Origin: Elysia chlorotica
Lineage: Eukaryota; Mollusca; Gastropoda; Plakobranchidae
DNA length: 64,000 nucleotides
Direction of reading: 5' to 3'
NCBI GenBank assembly: GCA_003991915.1
Contig: RQTK01000109.1
Span: 347,412 to 411,411, forward strand
Within the stretch, counting starts at the first letter, position 1. Every line of letters starts with the position of its first letter. The position numbers were made by a program, and so were the translations under genes. Under the pieces are notes generated by a model, which saw nothing but the letters and a program-made list of their open reading frames with translations, had not been told where the DNA came from and did not search any database. Below are positions 51,233 through 58,766 of the stretch, piece by piece.

Positions 51233-51382
51233 AGAGAAAGAGAGATGTAGAGAGAGAGACTTTGACTTTAGATGGTATTTTTTTCTTTATCTTTATAGAC
51301 ACCGGCTGACGAATCCTTTGCACTGTCAACAAGGCGCTCTTCAAGGCTTAAAAAGACATCATCCAAACATTCCCTTGTATAA
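18137..51382 (+). CDS. KIF20B: Kinesin-6 family motor, KIF20B/MPHOSPH1-like (32 coding exons, 2122 aa)
   Basis: Exons: 18137-18358, 18870-19131, 19464-19651, 20952-21018, 21174-21398, 22022-22133, 22556-22627, 23276-23422, 24372-24634, 25108-25220, 25994-26133, 26484-26652, 27184-27231, 28253-28357, 28832-28957, 30130-30292, 31378-33488, 34324-34479, 36115-36258, 37119-37209, 38017-38142, 39865-39950, 40797-41192, 43247-43327, 44499-44561, 45680-45769, 46665-46796, 47164-47352, 47634-47669, 48103-48205, 50797-50855, 51299-51382. Phases agree throughout and the total is 6369 nt. The family consists of plus-end mitotic motors acting at the central spindle and midbody in cytokinesis. The motor (about residues 50-490) follows human KIF20B motif by motif and has the long loop-6 insertion typical of kinesin-6. 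The very long coiled coil favours KIF20B (1820 aa in human) over KIF20A (about 890 aa). The start is the first ATG of the motor frame; a 5' UTR intron is possible (acceptor-like AACAG before 18098). Polyadenylation candidates are ATTAAA at 51422 and AATAAA at 51873. Confidence 0.92.
19132..19463 (+). promoter_or_regulatory. GC-AG intron (kinesin intron 2)
   Basis: The exon ends CAAG and the intron starts GCAAGT, matching the strong GC-AG donor consensus AG|GCAAGT. The acceptor is TTAATGTAG|GC. Joining G|GC gives the Gly of [13 protein letters not shown] in frame. The only nearby GT (19137) would shift the frame. Every other intron of this gene that I mapped starts with GT. Confidence 0.85.
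19710..19885. repeat. Inverted repeat in kinesin intron 3
   Basis: A 23-bp arm, AACCAAGGTGAATCAGGCACAAG (19710-19732), recurs as its reverse complement at 19863-19885 with one mismatch and a 130-bp AT-rich spacer. It may be a small MITE or a hairpin-forming sequence. No target duplication was recognised. Confidence 0.75.
25108..30292 (+). CDS. KIF20B: Kinesin neck and first coiled-coil exons 10-16
   Basis: Seven short exons follow the motor: an acidic linker ([20 protein letters not shown] in exon 10), then Glu/Lys/Gln-rich helical sequence such as [18 protein letters not shown] (exon 11), [19 protein letters not shown] region (exon 12), [16 protein letters not shown] (exon 13, 16 codons), exon 14 (35 codons, [16 protein letters not shown]...), [15 protein letters not shown] (exon 15) and [19 protein letters not shown] (exon 16). 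Exons 13, 14 and 15 start and end in phase 0, so each could be skipped without breaking the frame. Heptad-like spacing predicts dimerisation through a coiled coil. Similarity to vertebrate KIF20B is weak here, as is usual for stalks, so the evidence is phase and splice-site continuity. Confidence 0.85.
28233..28597. repeat. Perfect inverted duplication of kinesin exon 14
   Basis: 28233-28362 (130 bp) recurs exactly as its reverse complement at 28468-28597, with a 105-bp spacer. The arm includes 20 bp of upstream intron with the AG acceptor, all of exon 14 (28253-28357) and the GTATT donor start. I compared the arms base by base and saw no difference. The downstream copy is antisense and cannot be used as an exon. 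It could pair with exon 14 in the pre-mRNA. An assembly or library chimera is the main alternative. Confidence 0.93.
31057..31138. repeat. (CT)n microsatellite in kinesin intron 16
   Basis: About 80 bp of CT followed by a short CA-rich stretch, 240 bp upstream of the acceptor of the giant exon 17. Confidence 0.95.
31378..33488 (+). CDS. KIF20B: Kinesin giant coiled-coil exon 17 (703 codons)
   Basis: One 2111-nt exon (acceptor TTTGCACAG, donor GAG|GTAGGT) encodes about residues 808-1511. It is almost entirely Glu/Lys/Gln/Leu-rich helix broken by acidic or polar linkers such as [12 protein letters not shown] and [13 protein letters not shown], the latter possibly a nuclear localisation or regulatory patch. 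Residues 1234-1401 are three tandem 56-residue repeats ([19 protein letters not shown].., [20 protein letters not shown].., [20 protein letters not shown]..), each exactly 168 bp. Eight heptads per repeat keeps the coiled-coil register. This is the largest single open frame in the window. Confidence 0.93.
33773..33966 (+). pseudogene. Duplicate exon 18a without a splice donor
   Basis: It encodes [19 protein letters not shown] and onward, identical to functional exon 18 except for a few silent-looking changes, down to EALKE. There the normal donor is lost and the frame continues [12 protein letters not shown] into the SINE, reaching a stop at 33964-33966. It is probably skipped. If it were spliced in and used as a last exon, it would truncate the protein near residue 1576. 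A cryptic GT in the SINE cannot be excluded. Confidence 0.75.
33928..34118 (+). mobile_element. 5'-truncated SINE at the exon-duplication junction
   Basis: CTACTGGTTGGGTCGGTGTC, AATGTGACCGGCTGAGACAG, CCTGTCTCGTGTGTGGCAGC, ATATAGCCATAAGTTGCTG and GGACGTTAAAAACCCAACC match the body and tail of the SINE at 800-1042 in forward orientation, ending in (AACC)n. The tRNA head is missing. It lies exactly between the two copies of the duplicated segment. Confidence 0.9.
34324..39950 (+). CDS. KIF20B: Kinesin coiled-coil exons 18-22
   Basis: Exon 18 (34324-34479, 52 codons), exon 19 (36115-36258, [20 protein letters not shown]...), exon 20 (37119-37209, [20 protein letters not shown]...), exon 21 (38017-38142, [20 protein letters not shown]...) and exon 22 (39865-39950, [20 protein letters not shown]...). 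All have clean acceptors and GT donors and continue the helical stalk in phase. Exons 18 and 19 are phase 0 at both ends. There is no enzymatic domain. Exon 21 is followed by a 1.7-kb repeat-filled intron that contains the only sequence gap in the window. Confidence 0.87.
34480..36114. other. Kinesin intron 18
   Basis: A 1.6-kb intron. The ORFs inside it (35389-35706 and 34904-35092) match no family I know and lack coding character. A poly-G run lies at about 34777-34787. Nothing else was recognised. Confidence 0.6.
37660..37708. repeat. (CT)n microsatellite in kinesin intron 20
   Basis: About 50 bp of CT in the sense strand of the intron. Confidence 0.93.
38390..39440. repeat. Two diverged copies of a dispersed repeat in kinesin intron 21
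   Basis: 38390-38570 (GGAAACTCAAAGAATTTTAC ... AATCACAGGGGGACAGCAGC ... ATCCAATCATTAAGAAGTGA) and 39260-39440 (GGAGTTTGACGTGGAAGTG ... AATCATAGGTGGGCACAATT ... ATCCAATCACTGAAGAGTAG) are direct, diverged copies. The motif around 17160-17222 (GGGAACTCAAAGAGTTTGAC ... GCTCTAGACTTT) upstream of the gene looks like a third copy. The class is unknown. Confidence 0.55.
38711..38848. repeat. (CT)n microsatellite with assembly gap
   Basis: CT repeats lie on both sides of a run of 28 N (38759-38786). The gap marks an unresolved simple repeat; its true length is unknown. Related CT/CCT-rich sequence continues to about 39032. Confidence 0.97.
40186..40335 (+). mobile_element. SINE copy, 5'-truncated, in kinesin intron 22
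   Basis: TGTGATTGGCTGAATTCACGG, CCCGTACTGTCTCTGTGTGG, TTGGGACCCGTCCACAATAT and AGCCTATATATTGCTGACAT align in order with the SINE body at 33928. It is more diverged, with the tail decayed to GGAGGCTAAGC. Confidence 0.8.
40797..41192 (+). CDS. KIF20B: Kinesin coiled-coil exon 23 (132 codons)
   Basis: Acceptor TTTGCAG and donor AAG|GTAAAT, phase 0 at both ends. It encodes [55 protein letters not shown] and [14 protein letters not shown]. This is continuous heptad-rich coiled coil and the second-largest exon of the stalk. Confidence 0.88.
41740..42325. other. Possible inserted element in kinesin intron 23
   Basis: This stretch is less AT-rich than its surroundings (for example GGATCGTCGGTGGATCCACC, GATGACAGCCGGCTC, CTGGTCCTCCAGGCGGC) and ends in GGACAAATAAAGAAATTGAA, which resembles a retrotransposon 3' tail. 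No coding motif was seen. The suggestion rests only on composition and tail. Confidence 0.3.
42350..42967. repeat. Minisatellite, 15 copies of a 40/44-bp unit
   Basis: CCTGCACACCAGGAC recurs at about 42352, 42392, 42436, 42480, 42524, 42564, 42604, 42648, 42692, 42736, 42780, 42824, 42865, 42909 and 42949. Each is followed by TSTYTCCATYARYCTCTATC and then either TTTT (40-bp unit) or TTAAGTGC/TTAAGTAC (44-bp unit). The order of the two unit types is itself patterned. It lies in kinesin intron 23. The open frames over it are artefacts, and the units lack the spacer/repeat organisation of a CRISPR array. Confidence 0.95.
43247..46796 (+). CDS. KIF20B: Kinesin coiled-coil exons 24-27
   Basis: Exons 43247-43327 ([20 protein letters not shown]...), 44499-44561 ([20 protein letters not shown]), 45680-45769 ([20 protein letters not shown]...) and 46665-46796 ([20 protein letters not shown]...). 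Every one is phase 0 at both ends and starts with Val from a GT right after the acceptor AG, so each is a frame-neutral cassette. The end of the coiled coil is reached at about LADAE. Confidence 0.87.
43938..43972 (-). mobile_element. LINE/SINE 3'-tail fragment (GCGCTATATAA type)
   Basis: The reverse complement reads GATGCGCTATATAACTGTG then TTTTATCATTAT, similar to the tails at 57776-57930 and 62241-62310. It is a very short fragment. Confidence 0.45.
44585..44857 (+). mobile_element. LINE reverse-transcriptase C-terminal remnant in kinesin intron 25
   Basis: The open frame contains [36 protein letters not shown] and [15 protein letters not shown]. These match the widespread LINE C-terminal pattern 'L.KIVK.A.K.VG..L..L..LY..R...KA..I..DPSHPL...F..LPSG'. 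It sits about 24 bp after the exon 25 donor and is out of frame with it. The frame stays open for 94 codons, so the insertion may be fairly recent or this fragment short. Confidence 0.75.
46526..46640. repeat. Short tandem duplication in kinesin intron 26
   Basis: AAAGAAATGTACACTATACC plus CTTTACATACACCATTCACC is repeated about 55 bp later with a few changes, ending in TTTATSTTTAGT both times. Confidence 0.85.
47164..51382 (+). CDS. KIF20B: Kinesin basic C-terminal tail exons 28-32
   Basis: Exon 28 ([20 protein letters not shown] ... [15 protein letters not shown] ... SSSSSVDPE), exon 29 ([12 protein letters not shown], 12 codons), exon 30 ([20 protein letters not shown] ... SLSPLTRSS), exon 31 ([19 protein letters not shown]) and exon 32 ([20 protein letters not shown] then SSKHSLV and stop at 51380-51382). 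The tail is Ser/Lys/Arg-rich with several SP/TP sites (MSPV, KSPK, LSPL, MTPP, VTPL), as expected for CDK-phosphorylated mitotic kinesins; human KIF20B was first found as an M-phase phosphoprotein. The K/R clusters ([20 protein letters not shown]) could serve for nuclear import or microtubule binding. Confidence 0.85.
48206..50796. other. Kinesin intron 30 (2.6 kb)
   Basis: The second-to-last intron. It contains a 43-bp tandem duplication at 50563-50640 (AGTGAGTCTGCAAACTACAG CCTATTGATGGTGA twice) and a minus-strand 81-codon frame (50267-50022) that I do not recognise and do not call as a gene. No transposon core was recognised. Confidence 0.6.
51190..51226. repeat. (GA)n microsatellite in kinesin intron 31
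   Basis: About 37 bp of GA followed by degenerate GA/GGA to 51259, ending about 40 bp upstream of the last exon. It replaces the usual pyrimidine richness over that part of the intron; the true polypyrimidine tract is TTTTTTTCTTTATCTTTATAG. Confidence 0.92.
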
Positions 51383-54059
51383 CAGGAGAATAACTCTTCT
51401 ATATATGGTTAAATTCATGCCATTAAATGCTTTAGAAAATTGAATGGCTAAGGCTTTTAAGTGTTTTAGAACTGTGTAAGATTATACTTCTTATTATACA
51501 GTCATGCCAAAGGGAATGCTCTTTTGAATTGTTTCTTCATTATCATCTAAAATTTGTAGTAACTAAAGATGCCAATTTTTCATAAATTTTTGAATTCTGT
51601 TTAAAACAAAATTGTTTGTCAAAGTTCCGTAACAAAAAAACAAAACAAAAACCAAACAAACCACTGGTCCGAGTTAGGTGAAGGTCCGTCAAAGTTCTCC
51701 GTCAGTCTTCGTGCAGCAGTTTTATGACCTACTTGAGATTCTTAATCTGATTTGCCGCTGTACCGGTATGCAAAGTTTAGTAAAAAATAATCCAGTTGGC
51801 ATCACTGAGTAATATATTTCATGGGCCATTGGTCTATAGACATTCTTTGTTAACAGCTGCATGTTGGCTTGTAATAAAATTAACACAATATTTATAAGAG
51901 AATAATATGGTAAAATTTCCATAACCTATTGTAGATTATTCTGTTGGTTGAAACAATTTTTTAAATAAATTCTATGTTGCGGCTAGACGTTGAAGAAAAA
52001 GTTGTTTTTATTAAAGATATTTTTTTAATTGTATAATTCTCAGTCTTAATTGAGACTGACTTTTCATAATGATGTCGTAACAGCAGCTTATAACATTTAT
52101 TTACATTTGAAATGAATGGGATTAATTTTGGTATCATTATTGCCAAGGTTTCGGCATGCATAGCCCAACGGGCCCGCTTATGTTGTTATGCAAGTATGCA
52201 GAGACAATACTTGCCTCTTGTGTGTTGCTGTCACTTTGATTAAATGGCTGGCCACTCTGTTTCATAACACGCTTAAAACGAATAACTAACTGCTAAGAAG
52301 CATATCTGTAAAAAAAAGTTTCCAATTGGATATTGTATACTTGTCCTTGTCTCCTTCCATTTCATTCTACCTTCTAATCTATCTTTGAAAAATTATATTG
52401 AAATTGTGTGTTAGTTAATTTTTTTAATTAAGTATGCCCTGAAGAATTTTTTTACATAATTTTATACCCCAAGAAATGATATAAGGATGCATGTAATTGT
52501 TCATGTTACAGGAAATAATACACACTGAGTGTATTTTTTCATGATACTGTAATTGATGCCAGCTATGTTTATTTCATACGCATATTAAAAAAAAAAAAAG
52601 TAACCTCATGGTCTTGTCAGTGGACACATGATGCCTATTAGAGTAATTAGCAAGGCTGCAAAGGACATCGTGGTGGACAGCTTATGTACCAGAAATTGGA
52701 AATAAAAATCTGAAAATGCAGTGAAACTGCACAAAATCAGGCTCTGAGTGATGTAAGAACCATCCTGGTCATCCCCAATTCATAGTTTTCCTTTTTTCGA
52801 TATTCTGGTACAGCATTATAAATATTTTAACCCCTGTGAGCCTCAGCCCTTGAGAGTGACAAGGGGATTTTATCATGACTGACTGATATTCTATTGGGTC
52901 AATTGCAGGTGAAAGGACAAGGGCTGCTGCATTTGCAATGGCCATTGATGATGACAGTATTTGTAAATATTTTAACCCCTGTAAGCCTCAGCCCTTGATA
53001 GTGACAAGTGGATTCTATCATGACCGACTGATATTCTATTGGGTCAATTACAGGGGGAAAGACAAGGGCTGCTGCATTTGCAATGGCCATTGATGATGAC
53101 AATATGAACAAATACAGTGCCTTAAAATAAAATGCATCATGACCTCCTCTTTCTAGTTGTTATGATTGTAGGTTACCCATTCAGATTTCATAACCATTGT
53201 TCAGTACATACAACTGATCTCCAGTTAAGCACATGTTGAACTAAAATATTAGTGGCCCTATTTTTAAAGTCAACATTTACATCTTTGAGGTTGTGACCCT
53301 CAATTTCTGAAACAAGTGCATTGTAGAATGAATAGGCTACTCTTTGTACATAATTTATAGATTTTTATGCCATTGCAAGGAACATATTTGTATTATCCTG
53401 GTTTTAACATGTACATATCAATTGCATTGATTTTTTCATTTCCTTTGGAAGAATTTATGCAGCTATTATTACATTTATATCATTCATAATATAAAATATT
53501 GTATTGGTTTACCTTGTTTGCCAATGTTTCTGTACAAATCACTTATATATTATAATTATGCTTTGGTATGCATGGATAATTTTTACACATTGTGGTCACA
53601 GCTTTGCCTTTGTCTGTCTTTAAAAAAAAAAAAGTAGGCACATGTATTATGTCATGCCAATGTTATGGTTCTGAAAATTCAAAAACTTTACTTGAGTTGG
53701 TCTGTCTTTCCATCTTATTATGAGAATCTTTGGCATTATATTCACAGTATATAAATTTGTACATGATTGCAGGCTATATATGAATTGAAAATAAACAATT
53801 CTTGATAAACTCCACATTGTTGTGCACTGAAGACTACCAAACGCATACATGTACGTATTTCCATGCTTTTTTATAACTTATCAAAAGTGATTTGGATGTT
53901 TTATCTCAATGAATCAGGTAGCATGTGCCAAGTACTGCATAACCCATTTTGAATATCTTGAATAACAAGAACTGTAGGTAAACTAAAGCGAGAGATATTG
54001 AAATACCTGTTTCTTTCTCTATTTTATTACTACAATTTCATAATAATTTTAATAATCGA
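51383..54059. other. Kinesin 3' UTR and flank
   Basis: ATTAAA (51422) and AATAAA (51873) are the first polyadenylation candidates. A 145-bp segment is tandemly duplicated (52819-52963 and 52964-53108), with CCTCAGCCCTTGA and TTTGCAATGGCCATTGATGA conserved in both. No coding exon was recognised. Confidence 0.6.
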
Positions 54060-55400
54060 ACCAAATCAAATTCACCATCATCATTATCATCTGTCAGCGT
54101 TATCAGTTACGATGGTTGCTGCCCCACTTGATGCTCTATCCACAATATGACGCCATCTGTTCCTGTCCTGACTGTCGTGGGTTATGCTTTGCAAATTAAG
54201 GCCCAGACTTTTCTTGCTGTTTTCAATGTATGATGTCAGTGGTCTTCCCTTTTTGCGTATCGACTTGCAGGACATTTAGCATCAACCCTTTGTCTGTGTG
54301 ACGGCATGCATGCCCAAAATATCTCAGCATTCTTACATTGATTGTTTTGAGCATGGGTTTAGGGGCTTCCAATCTCCTCCAAAACGCTCTTGTTGGTTCT
54401 CTTGTCTGTCCATTTCACTCTCAATAAACTTCTGTAGAGCCACATTTCTGGCTTCCTCTATCTTCTTTTCATATGCTTTTCTAAGTGTCCATGCCGCACA
54501 TCCATACATCATGACTGGCCCGATTAGGCATTTCAATATTTTCAGTTTCAGTAGAAGTGGTAAGGACCAGTCTTTCCAAATGTTATTTAGCTGTAACATT
54601 CTTTGATTTGCTTGACCTAGTATGGCATTTATATCTTTGCTGCATTTTCCATCTTCTGTCTTGTAAGACCCTACGTATTTATTTTAAAATGCCTAACATT
54701 CTTTAATTTGGTGCCATTTACAGTGATGTCTGATGTTGCTTCTTGGTGGTTGTCTCCACTTACACGCATGACTTTTGTTTTCTTTGCGTTTCAGTGTAAC
54801 CCTGCTTCATGTCCACCTGCATCGACTCCTTTTCATGCTTGTTATAATATCTGAAAGCAAGGCAGTGTCGTCTGCATACCTGAAGTTTGTTATATCTAGG
54901 CCACCAAGATTTACACCGAGACCATTCAGATCTGCCTGTCTCACGATTTGCTCTGTATAGATGTTGAAAAGATGGGGAGATAGTATACAACCCGTCTAAC
55001 ACCTTTTTCAATATTGAAGGGTTCACAGGTATCACCGTTCCATCTGATTGTTGCTTTTTGGTTTTTGTATACCTAAGTTATTAAAGAAGTGATATGTCTT
55101 GGAAAGCCCATGGTCTGCACAGAGTTCATCAGCTTGGAGTGAATAACGCTGTCAAACGCCTTACTGTAGTCTATAAATGCTATGTGTGCTTGCTCATTAT
55201 CATCTCTTTGTTTCTCTATATGATTATTTCTAGCACAAAAAGCATGTCAGTGGTGCCTCTGTTAGTTCTATACCCTGCTTGGCAGTCTGAGGGTTCACAT
55301 TCAATTTTATGCTTCATTCTGTTGAGTGTAATTATTAGCAGTACTTCGCAATTCTGATGTTTCAAAATTTGGCAACAGATATGTTTTAATCTCATGCCTC
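54060..55400 (-). mobile_element. LINE reverse transcriptase, degraded, with YADD catalytic motif
   Basis: In minus-strand order, with frame changes: CQAGYRTNRGTTDMLFVLEI (about 55290), KTKKQQSDGTVIPVN, YTISPSFQHLYR and in another frame NGLGVNLGGLDITNLRYADD then TALL (about 54890-54860), LKIRLL-like LKILKCLIGPVMMYGCAAW and TLRKAYEKKIEEARN, and finally KKGRPLTSYIENSKKSLGLN and DRNRWRHIVDRASSG. This is the order of a LINE reverse transcriptase from the fingers through YADD to the C-terminal 'GRPR.SW..NI...G.......DR..WR..V..A'. Multiple frameshifts and stops make it inactive. It is 5'-truncated. Confidence 0.85.
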
Positions 55401-55706
55401 TTTCTCCATAGTTTAGGCATCAATGAAGAGTAACAAAATCTAAATACAAGCATGACTTATGACTCCCACTGTTACAGTGTTAGTGTTACAGACATACACA
55501 TATTTAACTTACTAAAAAATGCTACAAAAAAACAACAAACTCTAACAAAACTAAAATCCCATAAAAATGATTTCTTATATTGAAACACACTTATATAAAA
55601 ACTCAAAAAGAAGGAATTCAATATGCAGCACAACTTTTAGTAAATAATTTTGAGTAGCAGTTATCTAATATTTGCCAGTTATGGTGTTCTCAACAAATAA
55701 TGTTTA

Positions 55707-56366
55707 ATATCTGCTAGGGCCGGGCATCCGGGGCTTTATTGGGTCGTCGATGCTTCCCGTCTTGAGGACCTAAAGCGTCGACGCTTTTAGGTATTGAGAA
55801 AGTCTTGACCTTCCCAAGTCGTCGACGCTTTTCTCGTCCCGAGAATCTCAGTCGTCGACGCTTCTCGTCCCGAGTATCGACGTGCAACAACATAGAGCAA
55901 GAAAAATTGCGAGAGTGATGTCCCTTAGCGTCGATGACACCATATTTGGTTTCCTCGGCTGGGAGTGAGAATACCATATAAGGTTTCCTCTATGACTGCT
56001 TCCCGTTCCTGACCTCCATCTGCTCAAAACTGCTCAATGCTTTTCATTCAATACCTAGGCATCGATGCTTCGGTACCCAGTTACCCAGTAGGCCTACTGA
56101 AGAACTAAGAAGAGCAAAGAGCAAGCGGCGCATATGAACTGACCAAATCACAACTATAACACACACGTGTCTTTTTCTGTAACTTATATGATGATACATT
56201 TAATTTATATAAAAAAAAAAAAAAGAAACACTGAACATTCTCTTGAGGTGTTCTTTTCCTCGGGAATTCCCGAAATAACCGTGGTCTTCGACGACTGGAA
56301 CCGACGACTGTAAAGCGTCGACGCTTTCAGTCATCGTCGAGATTCCCGCCCGGCCCTAATATCTGC
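55707..56366. mobile_element. Non-autonomous hAT-like DNA transposon (MITE), 644 bp
   Basis: The element (55715-56358) begins TAGGGCCGGGC and ends GCCCGGCCCTA, an 11-bp perfect terminal inverted repeat. It is flanked by exact 8-bp direct repeats ATATCTGC (55707-55714 and 56359-56366). An 8-bp target duplication with TAGGG..GGGC ends is typical of the hAT superfamily. There is no transposase frame. The 16-bp palindrome AAAGCGTCGACGCTTT occurs near each end (55772-55787 and 56312-56327), with further GTCGTCGACGCTT copies at 55818 and 55851. These may be subterminal transposase-binding sites. GC content is clearly higher than in the flanks. Confidence 0.88.
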
Positions 56367-56940
56367 ACAAGGACTGAACTGTACTTTATAGCAGACAAAG
56401 AGCACAGTATCACATACAAACGCAAGGTAGCAAAGTGGTCAAACATCTGAATCCCTTTCATTCATAACAAACACACCACAAATTAAATTTACTTTTCTAC
56501 ATCTGAGGAGTGTCCCAAAACCAAGCTGATGCTATTATATGATTTGGGTAGATTATATGATACATTTTTGACAATATCAAGGAGGCTGAGCAATCATGGA
56601 AATTTAGTTAGTAGATGGACATGCATGTGGAACAGGCTGATTACTTTGAATTGTGTACTCAAATTACACGAGTTCGATACATTTTAACAATTTGTCCTTT
56701 TTTTTTTCTATGCCTCTCTGCAATTACCCCAAGATTGTTATTTCATATTAATTTATTTCTACGTGTAATTTTCAGTTTTGTTTAAATATAAAAGGAGAGT
56801 GTTTTGATGTCAACATAATGACAAACTGAAAGTTAGTGAATTCCACATTGGCTCTACTGAAGGAAAGATTGAGTACTTGTTGGCTTTTTTTCTTGAATTT
56901 TTGAATGAGCTTTGAATATTAGGGTCTGTAAGTATGTCGC

Positions 56941-57227
56941 ATTACTTATATACATGTATATATTATTACGACAAAGTTGTACTTATGGCCCCTTATCTGT
57001 GTGCTTGATTGTGGCTGGTAGAGATACAACATGTACGAGGGGTGTTCACTATGTTCTTAGCATGACAATGAAGGAATAAACCCAGAGACTTAAAATTTGG
57101 CACACTTACATTTATTTCTCTACATAGTCACCCTGCATAGTTAATTACTTAATACATGTATATATTATTACGACAAAGTTGTACTTATGGCCCCTTATCT
57201 GTGTGCTTGATTGTGGCTGGTAGAGAG
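56941..57227. repeat. 85-bp direct duplication flanking a mariner-like fragment
   Basis: TACATGTATATATTATTACG ACAAAGTTGTACTTATGGCC CCTTATCTGTGTGCTTGATT GTGGCTGGTAGAGA at 56951 recurs at 57153 without a visible base change over the core; the flanks differ by one base. The 110 bp between the copies is the mariner-like fragment. Confidence 0.9.
57035..57140 (-). mobile_element. Mariner-like terminal fragment
   Basis: TACGAGGGGTGTTCACTATG followed by TTCTTAGCATGACAATG resembles the end of mariner elements (TA target, then an end of the form CGAGGGGTGTTCAATAAGT...). The minus strand would read out of the 3' end of a transposase gene. Only one end is present, with no transposase motif. Confidence is moderate because the match is short. 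Confidence 0.45.
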
Positions 57228-57309
57228 ACATGAATAGTACAATGTACTGTGATTCTGTATGTTGTCGTCTACTTGTCTGTATATTGATACATTTCTACCA
57301 GGTTTAGAG

Positions 57310-57417
57310 CCACATCATGCGCTTCTCAGTTTTTCCCCCATTTTTTATTGGTACCCTTTGAATCTTTTCTGTGATTTTTATTTGATATGGGTCCCAAGTC
57401 CCACTGCCATATTCAAG
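57310..57417 (-). mobile_element. LINE reverse-transcriptase C-terminal scrap
   Basis: The minus-strand frame reads LEYGSGTWDPYQIKITEKIQ then RVPIKN and a stop, matching the LINE pattern 'RP.LEYAS.VWDPYT..NI.KLE.VQRRAAR'. Only this piece is recognisable. Confidence 0.65.
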
Positions 57418-57458
57418 CAAAGACAAGCTTTATGACATTTGGTATAGGCAGATTCTGG

Positions 57459-57540
57459 GTGAGTGAGTGAGTTTGTTTTTACGGCGCGTCAGCACAGTGA
57501 TGGCTAGTATATTGTGGGCACGCGTTTTTCCGATCCAAAG
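57459..57540. mobile_element. SINE tail of a second family
   Basis: GAGTGAGTGAGTTTGTTTTT ACGGCGCGTCAGCACAGTGA TGGCTAGTATATTGTGGGC resembles the widespread molluscan SINE tail of the form GAGTGAGTTT.GTTTTACGCCGC.....GCAATATT.CAGC. It differs from the SINE at 800-1042. Only the tail is seen. Confidence 0.5.
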
Positions 57541-57775
57541 AGTGTGTCCTAAGTGAGGCAACATATTTTGCAGTGCAGTAAAGTCATATTACTTCTCAGT
57601 CTCTGTAAGTGTAAGTACCAGTTTTCTATAGGAATTTATTATGCTAATAGCTCTGAACATTATTCTTTGAGATCTGCGTTGCTAAAATTATTTCTATGCA
57701 ATTTTTTTAAAGTCATTTTAGGGAGTTGTGTATGTAAATGTTTCTATTGAACACTTTTGTGATTATGCTTAAAAT

Positions 57776-57824
57776 GTTGTTAAGCGCTTTGAGCTTTGTG
57801 AAGGGAAAGCTCTCAATAAATAAA

Positions 57825-57861
<37 letters not shown>

Positions 57862-57930
57862 GAAGGGAAAGCTTCAATAAATAAATATTATTACACACTG
57901 TATTATTATTATTATTATTATTATTATTAA
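57776..57930 (+). mobile_element. Retrotransposon 3' tail with (ATT)n
   Basis: TTGTTAAGCGCTTTGAGCTTT, then AAGCTCTCAATAAATAAAT and (ATT)n, partly repeated (TGAAGGGAAAGCT twice). 'AAGCGCTTTGAG...AAATATTATTATT' is a common 3' end of CR1/L2-like LINEs and their SINEs in invertebrates. A similar tail lies at 62241. Confidence 0.55.
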
Positions 57931-58766
57931 ATTACTTCACCAATTGAATTGTAATTTTTTAAGCATAACCGTGGATAAAAGTGATCTTAAATTTTTTGGT
58001 GTGACAACAATTAATACATTTCAACATGATAAAAAACCAACACTGAAAAAAAGTCTTCACTTTGAAAAATTTAATTTATTTCCTTTATAATCCAAATAAA
58101 TTGATGAACACTTTTCCCTGTAGAAAGATGGACAAAAATTAGATTAGAGGGACATTGATTTCACCATGAAGAGGCATTCTGACACTGTATCATCAGTAAG
58201 ACAATTATGGAAAACGAGAAAATCCTTTTATAACAACTGCCGAGAGAGAGAGGGGTAGGTTAGAATTTTTTTTTTTTTATTAGTTTACATAATTTGTAAA
58301 TGCACAAAAGCTTTTGTATAAAATGTATGACACCCTCATCCTTTTTTTGGTATACCTGCCTTTTATCTCAATTTTCATAGATTTAGTCATACTGACATTC
58401 TTTCTGAATAATTATTTTCTGCCATTAACTCTACAATGTATATGTTTCAGTCATTCTAAAGAATATCAAGTTATTCCTGTTTCAAATCAATCAGTCTAGG
58501 AATTACTTGGGACTGACTGAAATTTTAGTCCTTTGCTGTTTTCCAAGTTTTACAGTAGCATCTGTAGATCATAGGTATCATTCTTTTCCTGAAGCTTTCC
58601 TACTCTTAGTCTCTATATTAATAATGATCTTTTCTTTTCACCACTTACACTCTTAAATATGGATGTGATTTCTCTTTTGCATTACACTGGCCTGTTCAAT
58701 TTTTTTTTTGCTTCTTCATAATTACCTTAAGGCATAAGGTATTCTGGCAAGCTTACACTACATACC

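Noticed and set aside
54298..54606. Plus-strand 102-codon frame
   Set aside because: Antisense shadow of the LINE reverse transcriptase on the minus strand.
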